NCBI GenBank assembly: GCA_045105115.1 | Contig: JBGCDE010000225.1 | Span: forward strand, 1 to 35,202 | From: JAUIET01 sp045105115 | GTDB taxonomy: Bacteria > Pseudomonadota > Gammaproteobacteria > Pseudomonadales > JAUIET01 | Length of the DNA stretch: 35,202 nt | Reading direction: 5' to 3' | Part shown: one piece after another, positions 21,531 to 30,278 of the stretch | Layout: each line of letters starts with the position of its first letter | Numbering within the stretch: the stretch's first letter is position 1 | Program-made: the position numbers and the translations under genes | Notes under the pieces: generated by a model | The model's database searches: none | Told to the model about the DNA's origin: nothing | What the model saw: only the letters and a program-made list of their open reading frames with translations

Positions 21531-22314
21531 TTGTTCGCAAGACAAGCTTATGTCGGTCAATAGTTCTGACGTGGCCTCTTTAGGGGGTGTGTTCACGGGC
21601 ACCGTACGGCATCGTCGGTTCAGAACACGCGTGCGTGATTTCAGATACCGCGTGTTTATGACGCTGGTTGATCTTGAAAATGTGTCGTTACTGTTTAATG
21701 CGGGTTGGTTCTGGGGAACAGGACGCGCTTTGGTTCAATTTCGTCGCGAAGATTACTTGCCGAGCGAAAGAACTCTGAGCGAAGAGGTTATGTGGTCTGT
21801 CAACAATACGCTAGGTGTCAAAGAGCGTGGTCGCTTATTGATGTTAACCAATCCGCGTATTTTCGGCTATTTGATTAATCCGATCACGGTGGTGTTTTGT
21901 TTCAATAAAGCCAACACCGGATTGCAAGCGGTTGTTCTTGAAGTGACAAACACGCCCTGGAAAGAGCGCGTGCGATATGTGCTGCCGTGTGATCCTGAAG
22001 TCCGCACGCAGCGTATTCAATTTGAGAAGGCGATGCATGTTTCTCCGTTTTTGCCGATGAATATGCACTATGAGCTTCGTTGCAATACCCCGGCTGACAA
22101 AGTTGCAGTACACCTTATTAATCTTGAAAACGGTGACTGCGTTTTTGACGCCACGGTTGCATTGAACAATGCAGGTTGTGGGCAAGCTGTGAAGCGTAAT
22201 GTGCTGTTCTCTTATCCATGGATGACGATGAAAGTGTTTCTGGCTATTCACTGGCAAGCGCTGAAGCTATTTATTAGTCGCGTGCCTTTTGTAGCGCACC
22301 CGAAGCATCAATAG
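21520..22314 (+). CDS. DUF1365 family protein
   Basis: The 264-residue product contains GVFTGTVRHRRFRTRVRDFR, YRVFMTLVDLENV, RLLMLTNPRIFGYLINPITV and VVFCFNK, all standard DUF1365 signatures. The family almost always travels with COG2907 flavoproteins and CFA-type methyltransferases, which suggests a role in acyl-chain modification, but no reaction is established to my knowledge. An ATG at 21550 (MSVNSSD) is an alternative start. A C-terminal stretch (SYPWMTMKVFLAIHWQALKL) is amphipathic and may touch the membrane. Confidence 0.88.
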   Translation: MEADCSQDKLMSVNSSDVASLGGVFTGTVRHRRFRTRVRDFRYRVFMTLVDLENVSLLFNAGWFWGTGRALVQFRREDYLPSERTLSEEVMWSVNNTLGVKERGRLLMLTNPRIFGYLINPITVVFCFNKANTGLQAVVLEVTNTPWKERVRYVLPCDPEVRTQRIQFEKAMHVSPFLPMNMHYELRCNTPADKVAVHLINLENGDCVFDATVALNNAGCGQAVKRNVLFSYPWMTMKVFLAIHWQALKLFISRVPFVAHPKHQ

Positions 22315-22332
22315 ACGTGTGATTAGAATTTT

Positions 22333-23652
22333 ATGAATGAAGTTACAGATACAGCGATGCATTCGGACGAGTCAAGCAGCCCGAACAGCTCAATAGCCAA
22401 ACTTGACTTGGTAAAGCGCAAGAAGCTGCTGCGCAGCAATGGTCTTGCCCGCAAGCTGGTTCATTCCTTGCTGAGTCGTGTGCAAGTGGGGAGTATTACG
22501 CTTACAGACAGTGAGGGTGTGCAGCAGTTTGGTCTTGCTAATACTGAGCGAGTAGAGTTGCAAGCCAGCATTACGATAGAAAACAATGAAACCTACGCCC
22601 AGGTGGTTCGCGGTGGCGTGTTGGGTGCGGGCGAGAGCTATATTCTTGGGCATTGGCACAGTCCGGATCTGGTTGCTCTTATTCGCGTGTTTTGCGCAAA
22701 CATGAATGCCATGTCGGCCATAGACAGTCACGGTGGTGTTCGTGCTGTATTGTCTAACTTGTATCAGCGCATTAGTGCCAAAAACACCCTGCAGGGTTCA
22801 AAGAAAAACATTGTGGCTCATTACGATTTGAGCAACGATTTCTTCGAGGCCTTTCTTGATAAATCAATGATGTATTCATCCGCCATTTTTCCGCACGCGG
22901 ATGCCAGTCTTGAAGACGCTGCCGAATATAAGGTCAAGCGTATTTGTGAGCGCCTGCAACTGAACGAGAATGATCACCTACTGGAAATTGGTACTGGCTG
23001 GGGAGCACTTGCCTGCTACGCTGCTACTCATTACGGATGCAAGGTAACCACCACTACCATCTCAGACCAACAGTTTGCCCGCGCACAACAGCGCATTACT
23101 GAGGCCGGTGTTGGGCATCTTGTTACCTTGTTGAATCAGGACTATCGCACGCTCACAGGTTGCTACGACAAACTAGTATCTGTGGAAATGATAGAAGCGG
23201 TCGGCCATGAGTACTACGATGAATTTTTCAGTAGCTGCAATGGTTTGCTAAAGCAAGATGGTCTGATGTTGATACAAGCTATTACCATTGCTGATCAGCG
23301 ATTTAATGCAGCCAAGAATTCGGTCGACTTTATTAAAAAATATATTTTCCCGGGTGGCTGCCTACCGTCAAATGCAGTTATTGCCACGCATATCGCAAAT
23401 GATACTGATATGATGATTGTTGGCTTGGAAGATATAGGTTTGCATTATGCCGAGACCCTGGCGCATTGGCGTGCTCGCTTCAATAGTAAGATTGATACCC
23501 TGCAGTCTTACGGATTTGACGAGCGTTTTCGCAGAATGTGGGAGTACTACTTGTGTTACTGCGAAGGCGGCTTTCGAGAGCGTGTTATCAGTACTGTGCA
23601 AGTGCTTGCCGCGAAGCCGGCGCGTCTCGAAGCGCCAGCGATTGCCAGCTAA
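22333..23652 (+). CDS. cyclopropane-fatty-acid-synthase-like SAM methyltransferase
   Basis: The 439-residue product has an N-terminal lipid-binding region and a SAM-binding domain with HYDLSNDFFEAFLDKSMMYS, LLEIGTGWGALACYAATHYG, TTTISDQQFARAQQRI and VEMIEAVGHEYYDEFFSSCN. The family adds a methylene or methyl carbon to the double bond of phospholipid acyl chains. Length exceeds E. coli Cfa (382) through the N-terminus. Position after the flavoprotein and DUF1365 matches clusters for cyclopropane, methylated or furan fatty acids. Which product is made here cannot be read from sequence. Confidence 0.92.
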   Translation: MNEVTDTAMHSDESSSPNSSIAKLDLVKRKKLLRSNGLARKLVHSLLSRVQVGSITLTDSEGVQQFGLANTERVELQASITIENNETYAQVVRGGVLGAGESYILGHWHSPDLVALIRVFCANMNAMSAIDSHGGVRAVLSNLYQRISAKNTLQGSKKNIVAHYDLSNDFFEAFLDKSMMYSSAIFPHADASLEDAAEYKVKRICERLQLNENDHLLEIGTGWGALACYAATHYGCKVTTTTISDQQFARAQQRITEAGVGHLVTLLNQDYRTLTGCYDKLVSVEMIEAVGHEYYDEFFSSCNGLLKQDGLMLIQAITIADQRFNAAKNSVDFIKKYIFPGGCLPSNAVIATHIANDTDMMIVGLEDIGLHYAETLAHWRARFNSKIDTLQSYGFDERFRRMWEYYLCYCEGGFRERVISTVQVLAAKPARLEAPAIAS

Positions 23653-24385
23653 CTTAACAGCCAAATGGCAGCAATTATTAACGGTGGCATGCTCTCTGTT
23701 AGTGTGTGTACCTGCCTCGGCAACCGTGGTTGAAGAAGTCCGGCCGTATGTCACGGGTAAGGCGTTTCAACCGGGTAGTACGACACTGCTGTATATAGAA
23801 GAGCACTACAAGGTAGCCGATCAGCTTCATAAGGTGGTGTACCTGGATGCAAACAGAGAACTTGTTGCCGAAAAACTGATTGATTACAGCGCCAATGCCT
23901 ACTCACCCAATGTGCAGGTTGATGACTACCGCGCCAAGCGTGCCACCACCATTGAGCATGGCGATGAGCTGTGTCGGGTGACCATAGCAGGCCTGGACAA
24001 CGGAGTGGATCAAGATACCGCTACGTTCAAACCAGAGAAACATGACGTAATGGACGCCGGCTTTGATAATTATGTTCGTAAACACTGGGATCAACTGAGT
24101 CAGGGAGAGACCGTAAAGTTTCGTTTTATGTTGCCGCTTCGCGACAGCACGATTGGTCTTAAAGTGAAACCCAAGCAATGCGAAGACAAAGACGACGTCA
24201 ACAATGATGGTGCGATGTGTTTTCGAATTTCACCTTCTAACTGGTTGGTCTCAGCGTTGGCCGCTCCTATCGATTTGGTCTACGAGCGTGATACGCAACG
24301 TTTGCTTCGTTTTGTAGGTCAAGGTCAATTGCCAGACGCAGAGGGTCGTAGCATGGAAGTGGACTTACGCTACCGCTACGAATAG
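23642..24385 (+). CDS. unknown exported protein of the lipid operon
   Basis: The 247-residue product would start at TTG 23642, overlapping the methyltransferase stop, and has a signal peptide with core LLTVACSLLVCVPASA and cleavage near residue 27. The mature part contains FQPGSTTLLYIEEHYKV, a YLDANRELVAEKLIDYS strand pair, DNYVRKHWDQLSQGETVKFR and FVGQGQLPDAEGRSMEVDLR. It looks mostly beta-stranded, with two Cys pairs possible (LCRVT; KQCEDKD/MCFRIS). I recognise no family. A periplasmic role linked to lipid modification is inferred only from the operon. The longer open frame from 23447 overlaps the methyltransferase and is rejected. Confidence 0.75.
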   Translation: MPANLTAKWQQLLTVACSLLVCVPASATVVEEVRPYVTGKAFQPGSTTLLYIEEHYKVADQLHKVVYLDANRELVAEKLIDYSANAYSPNVQVDDYRAKRATTIEHGDELCRVTIAGLDNGVDQDTATFKPEKHDVMDAGFDNYVRKHWDQLSQGETVKFRFMLPLRDSTIGLKVKPKQCEDKDDVNNDGAMCFRISPSNWLVSALAAPIDLVYERDTQRLLRFVGQGQLPDAEGRSMEVDLRYRYE

Positions 24386-24395
24386 TGACCCGCCC

Positions 24396-25112
24396 ATGTG
24401 GCATCAATCGATTCTGTTTTGGCTGGGCTTCGCGCTTATTATCCCACAGGCCTTGTATGTGCGACGCGTTGCGCATCGATCAGACCCGGCACCTGGGCCA
24501 CGTACAGGTGTCGCCGGTAGCGGCCACAAAGAACTGCATTTATACGGTCTTGGCGACTCCATTATTGACGGTGTTGGTACCTCAAGTATTCGCAACGCGA
24601 TGCTTGGCCAAACAGCGAGCGCGCTTGCTGAACAGCTGAATGCGAAAATTTCGTGGCAAGGCGCTGGCAAATCTGGCCATCGTACCGCACAGGTATTGGA
24701 CCTGCTGGCAGCAGAGCCACCACTTGAGGCAACGGCCTATGTGATTGTTTCAGTTGGCGTGAATGACGTGACCGGCTTGCGCACACTGCGTCAATGGCGG
24801 CGCGATCTGCGCATATTGCTACTCTCAGTACACGAGCGCTGCGCTGATGCCAAAATTCTAATGATTGGCTTGCCGCCTATGGGGGAATTTCCGTTGTTAC
24901 CGCAACCGCTTAGAGCACTTTTTGGTCTGCGATCACGACAATTTGAAGCCGCGGCACTTGATGAGCTGACACGATTGGAGTTTGCTTCCTATGCGCGCAT
25001 TGATTTGCCGGCTACTGCAGACAGCTTCGCTGAGGATGGTTATCATCCATCGGAGAGAGCGTGCCATGAGCTGGGGCGCAATTTGGCGAGATCTTTGCTC
25101 GACAATTCCTAG
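24396..25112 (+). CDS. SGNH/GDSL hydrolase
   Basis: The 238-residue product has an N-terminal hydrophobic segment (SILFWLGFALIIPQALYV) that may be an anchor or uncleaved signal. The SGNH blocks follow: GLGDSIIDGVGTS (nucleophile Ser), GAGKSG, VSVGVNDVTG (Asn) and EDGYHPSERACHELG (Asp-x-x-His). The fold covers esterases, lysophospholipases and acyltransferases. As the last gene of the operon it might release or transfer the modified acyl chains. It starts 11 bases after the unknown exported protein. Confidence 0.88.
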   Translation: MWHQSILFWLGFALIIPQALYVRRVAHRSDPAPGPRTGVAGSGHKELHLYGLGDSIIDGVGTSSIRNAMLGQTASALAEQLNAKISWQGAGKSGHRTAQVLDLLAAEPPLEATAYVIVSVGVNDVTGLRTLRQWRRDLRILLLSVHERCADAKILMIGLPPMGEFPLLPQPLRALFGLRSRQFEAAALDELTRLEFASYARIDLPATADSFAEDGYHPSERACHELGRNLARSLLDNS

Positions 25113-25138
25113 AAACCACCTAATTGTCAGTGGTTTCT
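25111..25138 (+). terminator. hairpin after the lipid operon
   Basis: AGAAACCAC (25111-25119) and GTGGTTTCT (25130-25138) form a perfect 9-bp stem with a 10-base loop, starting at the SGNH stop codon. There is no T-run after it, so it may be a weak terminator or an mRNA-stabilising end. Confidence 0.45.
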
Positions 25139-25154
25139 CACACTGGAGACTTGA

Positions 25155-27482
25155 GTGAGTCTGAGCAGAATTAAGTGGCTGGTATTAACCGTATGGCTGG
25201 CCTTGGGCAGCCCGCTCATCAGTGCACAGGAAATTGATACCAGCGGCATTCGCAGCAATTTTTTGCAACTTGAGAACTCGATCCGCGCCAACGCTCTGGC
25301 CGCCGATGACATTGACCAGGCCGTGGCGAAGGTAAGTGCACAGCGCGCGGCAAGCAATGAGTGCATCACTCGCGAGCAACTTAATATTTCCCGGCTGAAG
25401 AGCGAGCGCGCCACGCTAGGTCTTGATGAAGACAGCGATGTATCACTGTCTACAGCGCTTAAGGAAGAGTTGGCGGTATTGTCGTCTGACCTTGAGAAAA
25501 TTCAGCGCCGCACCGTAGACTGTCAGCTTCTCAGTAATCGCGCCGACAACTTGCTGGCGTCATTAACCGACTATAAAGGTTCCTTATTGCTGCTGCGATT
25601 GAAGGAGCAAAATATAGATGCGATCGACGCTGTTAAAACGCTGTACGCGCAACGATCCAGCCTTCTGGAATCCTTGTCTGCCGTTAGTGCCACCGTTTGG
25701 CGTCAGTTAATCGATGGGCTAACGTCGCGCACGCAATGGTTGTACTTCGGTTTGGTGGCGTTCCTGGTCGGCGTTTACGTGACTTTCTTCCGCCGCGATA
25801 AAACCGAAGAGCTTAGCCAAGAGCGTGGTTTTGGCAGCTTTAACCGCTTTAGTCTGGCGTTGCGTGAGGCGATGAGTCATTTCGCCATTGTTTTACTGCC
25901 GTTAACCGTGGTGAGTATGAAATGGCTGCTTGTTGGAGGTGCAACCGGTGATGCGGCCGAATACGTTCGCAATTTAAGTTATTGCCTAACAGTATTTGTT
26001 TGGTCCATGGTGATGATTCGGGCAACACTTGAGCCTGCCAATGAGCAATGGTTGTTTGTGCCGGTTCAGCCGCGCCGCCGAATTGCATTGGCAAATCGCT
26101 TGCGTGGATTGCTGGTACTGGTGTTGGTATACGTCGGTCTGCAGTTGACTACGACCATTGCCGGTATGCCAGTAGAGATGGCGAATGTGCTTGGCTTGCT
26201 GTTAAGGCTTGCCATCGGCATAAGCCTGATTTGGTTACTTTGGGTAGTCGACAGCCTGGAAAAGCTGGAAGGTCGCGGGCGGGGTTTGCGCAGCGTATTG
26301 GTCTTGATCTTGCTGGTTGCTTTGCTTGCTGACCTGACCGGTTATCAAAATTTCTCGGCTTTTCTTATACAGGGCTTTATTGGCACTCTTGTTGCGTTTT
26401 CTCTGTTGTGGCTGCTAAACGAATTCACCAAGGAAGTATTCGACGGTCTGGATACCGGCAAACGCGAGTGGCATAGAAACATTCGCACGCGCCTTTCGGT
26501 TGAACCCGGCGAGCACATATCGGGCCTGGTGTGGTTTAGGTTTCTGGCGTTGATTCTGGTCTGGATTGTGGCCGCTATGGTATTTCTGCAGTCCTGGAAC
26601 GTATGGCAGGTTAGCTGGGCCTGGTTCAGTAACGCGTTTAGCGAAGGCTTTTCGCTGGGTGATACGCAATTAGTGCCGGCAAAAATGTTGCTTGGTGTGA
26701 TGTTGTTTGCAACCGTGTTGTTGCTGTCAAACGCCATCAAGAAACGTTTGACTGAACGCTCCACATTACTGGCGCGATTAGAGCCCAGCGCCAAAGAAAC
26801 CGCAGTCACTTTGACGGGTTATACCGGTTTTCTTATTGCCTTATTGATTGGTTTATCACTGGCGGGTTTCAGCTTCCAAAATCTGGCGATCGTAGCTGGT
26901 GCTTTGTCGGTGGGTATTGGTTTTGGCTTGCAGAATATTGTGAACAATTTTGTCTCTGGCATTATCCTGTTGTTTGAACGACCGATACGGCGTGGCGATT
27001 GGGTGGTTGTGGGGGGTACAGAAGGTTTTGTGAAAAACATTCGTGTGCGCTCGACCGAAATAGAAACCTTTGATCGCTCGGATGTGATGGTGCCCAATTC
27101 AGAGTTTATCTCGCAGCAAGTTACGAACATGACTTTGAACGATCAGCATGGTCGTGTGAAAGTCGCTGTTGGGGTTGCCTACGGCAGTGATACGGGCTTG
27201 GTTAAAGAACTTTTGCTGAGAATAGCTGAAGAGCATGACCAGGTGCTGAAAGAAGGTAATTACAGGCGGGTGCCACCGCCCCAGGTATTGTTCATTGGCT
27301 TTGGCGACAGCTCGCTGGATTTTGAGTTGCGTGGCTTTGTAAGGGATATCAGGATGTGGCCAATCGTGAAAAGTGATTTGAATTTTGCCATCGATGCGGC
27401 CTTTAGAGAAAACCAGATTGAAATACCGTTCCCACAGCGAGACGTACACGTGATTCCCCCTTCTAAGTCCGAGGCGGATTAG
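25155..27482 (+). CDS. large mechanosensitive channel, MscS/MscK family
   Basis: The 775-residue product begins with a signal peptide ending near PLISAQE. About 140 residues of helical, partly coiled-coil periplasmic region follow, then roughly ten membrane segments from residue 195 on. The MscS core is at 580-680: IVAGALSVGIGFGLQNIVNN, FVSGIILLFERPIRRGDWVV and GTEGFVKNIRVRSTEIETFD, including the Gly/Ala-packed pore helix. The C-terminal vestibule (GVAYGSDTGLVKELLLRIAE, PQVLFIGFGDSSLDFELRGF) completes the family. It would release solutes at hypo-osmotic shock. GTG 25155 has GGAG six bases upstream. The CorA-type gene follows at once. Confidence 0.92.
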   Translation: MSLSRIKWLVLTVWLALGSPLISAQEIDTSGIRSNFLQLENSIRANALAADDIDQAVAKVSAQRAASNECITREQLNISRLKSERATLGLDEDSDVSLSTALKEELAVLSSDLEKIQRRTVDCQLLSNRADNLLASLTDYKGSLLLLRLKEQNIDAIDAVKTLYAQRSSLLESLSAVSATVWRQLIDGLTSRTQWLYFGLVAFLVGVYVTFFRRDKTEELSQERGFGSFNRFSLALREAMSHFAIVLLPLTVVSMKWLLVGGATGDAAEYVRNLSYCLTVFVWSMVMIRATLEPANEQWLFVPVQPRRRIALANRLRGLLVLVLVYVGLQLTTTIAGMPVEMANVLGLLLRLAIGISLIWLLWVVDSLEKLEGRGRGLRSVLVLILLVALLADLTGYQNFSAFLIQGFIGTLVAFSLLWLLNEFTKEVFDGLDTGKREWHRNIRTRLSVEPGEHISGLVWFRFLALILVWIVAAMVFLQSWNVWQVSWAWFSNAFSEGFSLGDTQLVPAKMLLGVMLFATVLLLSNAIKKRLTERSTLLARLEPSAKETAVTLTGYTGFLIALLIGLSLAGFSFQNLAIVAGALSVGIGFGLQNIVNNFVSGIILLFERPIRRGDWVVVGGTEGFVKNIRVRSTEIETFDRSDVMVPNSEFISQQVTNMTLNDQHGRVKVAVGVAYGSDTGLVKELLLRIAEEHDQVLKEGNYRRVPPPQVLFIGFGDSSLDFELRGFVRDIRMWPIVKSDLNFAIDAAFRENQIEIPFPQRDVHVIPPSKSEAD

Positions 27483-27485
27483 GTA

Positions 27486-28463
27486 ATGAACACACAAGAA
27501 TCGTCGGCAATATTATTCGCGCTGGAACTTGATGGTCTGGGTGGTGCGCGGTCGTTAAATATTAGCGAGCTTACAGAGCCTGGTGCAGGACCTCGTTGGG
27601 TGCATATTGACGCAAATCAATGCGAGTCGCCTGAAACACTGGCTGATCTTTCATCCGCGCTTGATATCACCACCGCTGAGGCGATGTTGGACCGGGATGT
27701 GCGACCACGGTGTTTACAGCTTGATGACAATATGCATTTGAGTCTTAGAGGGGTGAACCTCAACACGGACGAAAATGCCGAAGACATGGTGGCGGTGCGG
27801 TTGTGGATAGAACCCGGTTTTTTAGTCAGTAGCCGCTTCCGTCAATTGAAATCAATGCTGGATACTCGCGACAAACTTTTGTCCGGTAAAGGCCCTAAAA
27901 CTATTGCTGACCTGGTGACACAGACTTGTGGTCACTTACTGGAGAGAATGGAACCAGTGCTTGGTGATTTGGACGATGATACTGACGCGCTTGAAGAAGA
28001 GATTCTGGAGAATCCTGGCCCTGAGTTGCGAAGGCAAATCACTGATGTGCGAAAACGCGCCATACTGTTTCGTCGCTATATAGCTCCGCAGCGTGAGGCT
28101 ATTGGTCAGCTACGTCGTGCAGATGTGACCTGGTTGGCGGACCGACACATACGCGACTTGCAGGAAAGCCACGATCGAGTCACCCGTTACGTGGAAGACC
28201 TTGATGCCATTCGCGAACGCGCGCAAATTGTAAAAGATGAGTTGGCCAGTTCGCTAAGCGACCAACTAAATAGAAATTTGTATGTCTTATCTGTAGTAAC
28301 CGCTATCTTTCTTCCACTGGGATTTTTAACCGGCTTATTTGGTATCAACGTAGCGGGTATGCCCGGAGTGAACAATGAAGCGGCATTTTGGATTTTCGTC
28401 GCCTTTTTAATTGTAGTGGTTGCGGTACAGATTGTGTTCTTTAAACGAAACAGGTGGTTTTGA
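27486..28463 (+). CDS. CorA-family cation transporter, ZntB-like
   Basis: The 325-residue product has a cytoplasmic N-domain (PRWVHIDANQCESPETLADL), a long helix rich in D/E (EPVLGDLDDDTDALEEEILE) and two C-terminal membrane helices joined by FGINVAGMPGVNNEA. In CorA the loop carries GMN; here it is GIN followed by GMPG, the form seen in ZntB-like zinc transporters. Length is as expected. The gene begins three bases after the MscS-type gene, so both are cotranscribed. The substrate (zinc rather than magnesium) is likely but not certain. Confidence 0.87.
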   Translation: MNTQESSAILFALELDGLGGARSLNISELTEPGAGPRWVHIDANQCESPETLADLSSALDITTAEAMLDRDVRPRCLQLDDNMHLSLRGVNLNTDENAEDMVAVRLWIEPGFLVSSRFRQLKSMLDTRDKLLSGKGPKTIADLVTQTCGHLLERMEPVLGDLDDDTDALEEEILENPGPELRRQITDVRKRAILFRRYIAPQREAIGQLRRADVTWLADRHIRDLQESHDRVTRYVEDLDAIRERAQIVKDELASSLSDQLNRNLYVLSVVTAIFLPLGFLTGLFGINVAGMPGVNNEAAFWIFVAFLIVVVAVQIVFFKRNRWF

Positions 28464-28508
28464 ACTGCGCTTATCGGTTCGACCCTTGTGACATTCTCGC
28501 CAGCATAG

Positions 28509-30278
28509 ATGGAAGTTATGCTTTTTAACCCACACCTCGTTTTACAACGATGCCTCAGTGCTCTTCTGCTGTTGTTACTTGCCGGCAGTGTTTTAGCCGC
28601 TGATCGAAAAGCGGTGAACCTCTCTGTGAACGGTGTAGATGAGGTATTGAAAAAAAACGTGTTGGCGCATTTGAGCATCAACAAGGCGCTTGAGAAAGAG
28701 GGTGTGTTATCAGATGGCGCTGTGCGGCGTTTAAGCAAACGTGTTGAAGAGCAGTCTCGAACCGCGCTTCAAGCCTACGGTTACTACGAATCAAATATTG
28801 ACCTTCACCTGCAAGAAGGCGATGAGTGGACACTTGGCATTGACATTACGCCAGGGCCACAAACACATTTGCGAGACGTTCGTATTGAGTTTGTTGGTGA
28901 CGGCGCTAATGCCAGTGAATTGCGAACGCTCATCGAAACATCGGGTTTGAAGCAAGGGGCCGTCTTAAGTCATCAACGATATTCCGCTTACAAAAGTGCA
29001 GTAACAAAAACGGCTTTCAACCTGGGTTACCTTGACGGGCAGTTTGAGAAAAATGAGCTCAGAGTGTACCCGGAACTGCAAGCCGCCGACGTGATACTTG
29101 AATTTAACACGGGTAAACCGTATTTTTTTGGTGCTCTGAATATAGAACAAGACATTCTAAACGACGACTTTGTAAGACGCTTTGTAAAGCCTGAAGAAGG
29201 CGATGCATTTGAAAGTTCCAAGCTGGTGCAATTGCAACTTGCGCTCAGCGAGACCAATTATTTCAGCCATGTTGATGTGGATGTAAAGCGCGAAGAGGCT
29301 ATAGATCAGCGCATACCTGTTACCATCAAAGCGGGCGCTCGCAAAGCCAGTAAGTATGTATTCAGCCTGGGGTTTGGTACAGACACCGGGCCTCGTGCGG
29401 GTATAGGTGCTGACTTTAGACGCGTTAATCGCAACGGCCACCGGCTCAAAACCCGCCTTCAACTTTCTGCAGAGCATTCGACGCTCGCCGGGCAGTATTT
29501 GGTTCCTATTGGGGATGTCAGCAGTGAATTTCTCGATTTCACGGCGAATGTCGAGCGCGAGACGGTCAATGATGTCGATGCGACCGAGTATCGTATTGGC
29601 AGTAGTTTGAACCAGAATCGTTGGGGTGGTCGCCGCCGGCTCGGGCTTGATTTGCTGCATGAGAACTGGTCGTTTGGTGATGGCCCAAGTAACAATGCAA
29701 CCATCTTGTTGCCCAGCCTGAACTTTACTTTCAAAAACGCCGACGATCCTTTTTTTGCGCGGCGAGGTTATAGCTATACCGCGTTAGTGCAAGGTGCAGC
29801 AGAAAATGTGGCCAGTGACGTGAGCTTCGCGCAATTGCAATTGTTTGCCAGCACTGTGTTTGCGCTCAACGAACGGAGCCGGCTGTTGTTACGCGGCGAA
29901 TTTGGCGCCATGGCCACGGATAACTTTGATGACTTACCGCCGTCCTTACGCTTTTTCGCAGGTGGTTCGCAAAGTGTGCGCGGTTATGGTTATAAAGATC
30001 TCAGCCCGCGCGACGAGAATGGAAACATTATTGGAGGCAAATACGTAACCGCGTTGAGCGCGGAGGTGGATTATCTCATCTATCAAAATTATGGCATTGC
30101 GGCGTTTGTTGATGCAGGTGACGCAACACGCGACCCGGTCAGTCAGTTCAAAGTTGGGGCGGGAGTAGGGTTTCGCTACAGAAGCCCGGTGGGCATGCTC
30201 AGATTTGACGTTGCACATCCGTTTGATGACCCGGATGAATCGTTCAGAATTCACCTGAGTTTTGGTATCGATTTATGA
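28509..30278 (+). CDS. tamA: TamA, outer-membrane translocation/assembly barrel
   Basis: The 589-residue product has a signal peptide (LSALLLLLLAGSVLAAD), three POTRA-like domains to about residue 280 (for example VRIEFVGDGANASELRTLIE and VEEQSRTALQAYGYYESNID) and a 16-strand BamA-type barrel to the end. The barrel contains FFAGGSQSVRGYGYKDLSPR, the conserved VRGY loop 6 motif. The end, SFRIHLSFGIDL, is a typical last strand. It works with TamB in moving lipids or inserting proteins at the outer membrane. tamB begins within its stop codon (four-base overlap). Confidence 0.93.
   Translation: MEVMLFNPHLVLQRCLSALLLLLLAGSVLAADRKAVNLSVNGVDEVLKKNVLAHLSINKALEKEGVLSDGAVRRLSKRVEEQSRTALQAYGYYESNIDLHLQEGDEWTLGIDITPGPQTHLRDVRIEFVGDGANASELRTLIETSGLKQGAVLSHQRYSAYKSAVTKTAFNLGYLDGQFEKNELRVYPELQAADVILEFNTGKPYFFGALNIEQDILNDDFVRRFVKPEEGDAFESSKLVQLQLALSETNYFSHVDVDVKREEAIDQRIPVTIKAGARKASKYVFSLGFGTDTGPRAGIGADFRRVNRNGHRLKTRLQLSAEHSTLAGQYLVPIGDVSSEFLDFTANVERETVNDVDATEYRIGSSLNQNRWGGRRRLGLDLLHENWSFGDGPSNNATILLPSLNFTFKNADDPFFARRGYSYTALVQGAAENVASDVSFAQLQLFASTVFALNERSRLLLRGEFGAMATDNFDDLPPSLRFFAGGSQSVRGYGYKDLSPRDENGNIIGGKYVTALSAEVDYLIYQNYGIAAFVDAGDATRDPVSQFKVGAGVGFRYRSPVGMLRFDVAHPFDDPDESFRIHLSFGIDL

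Noticed and set aside
23447..23641. N-terminal extension of the unknown exported protein
   Set aside because: It overlaps the methyltransferase gene in another frame and would place the signal peptide in the middle of the protein.
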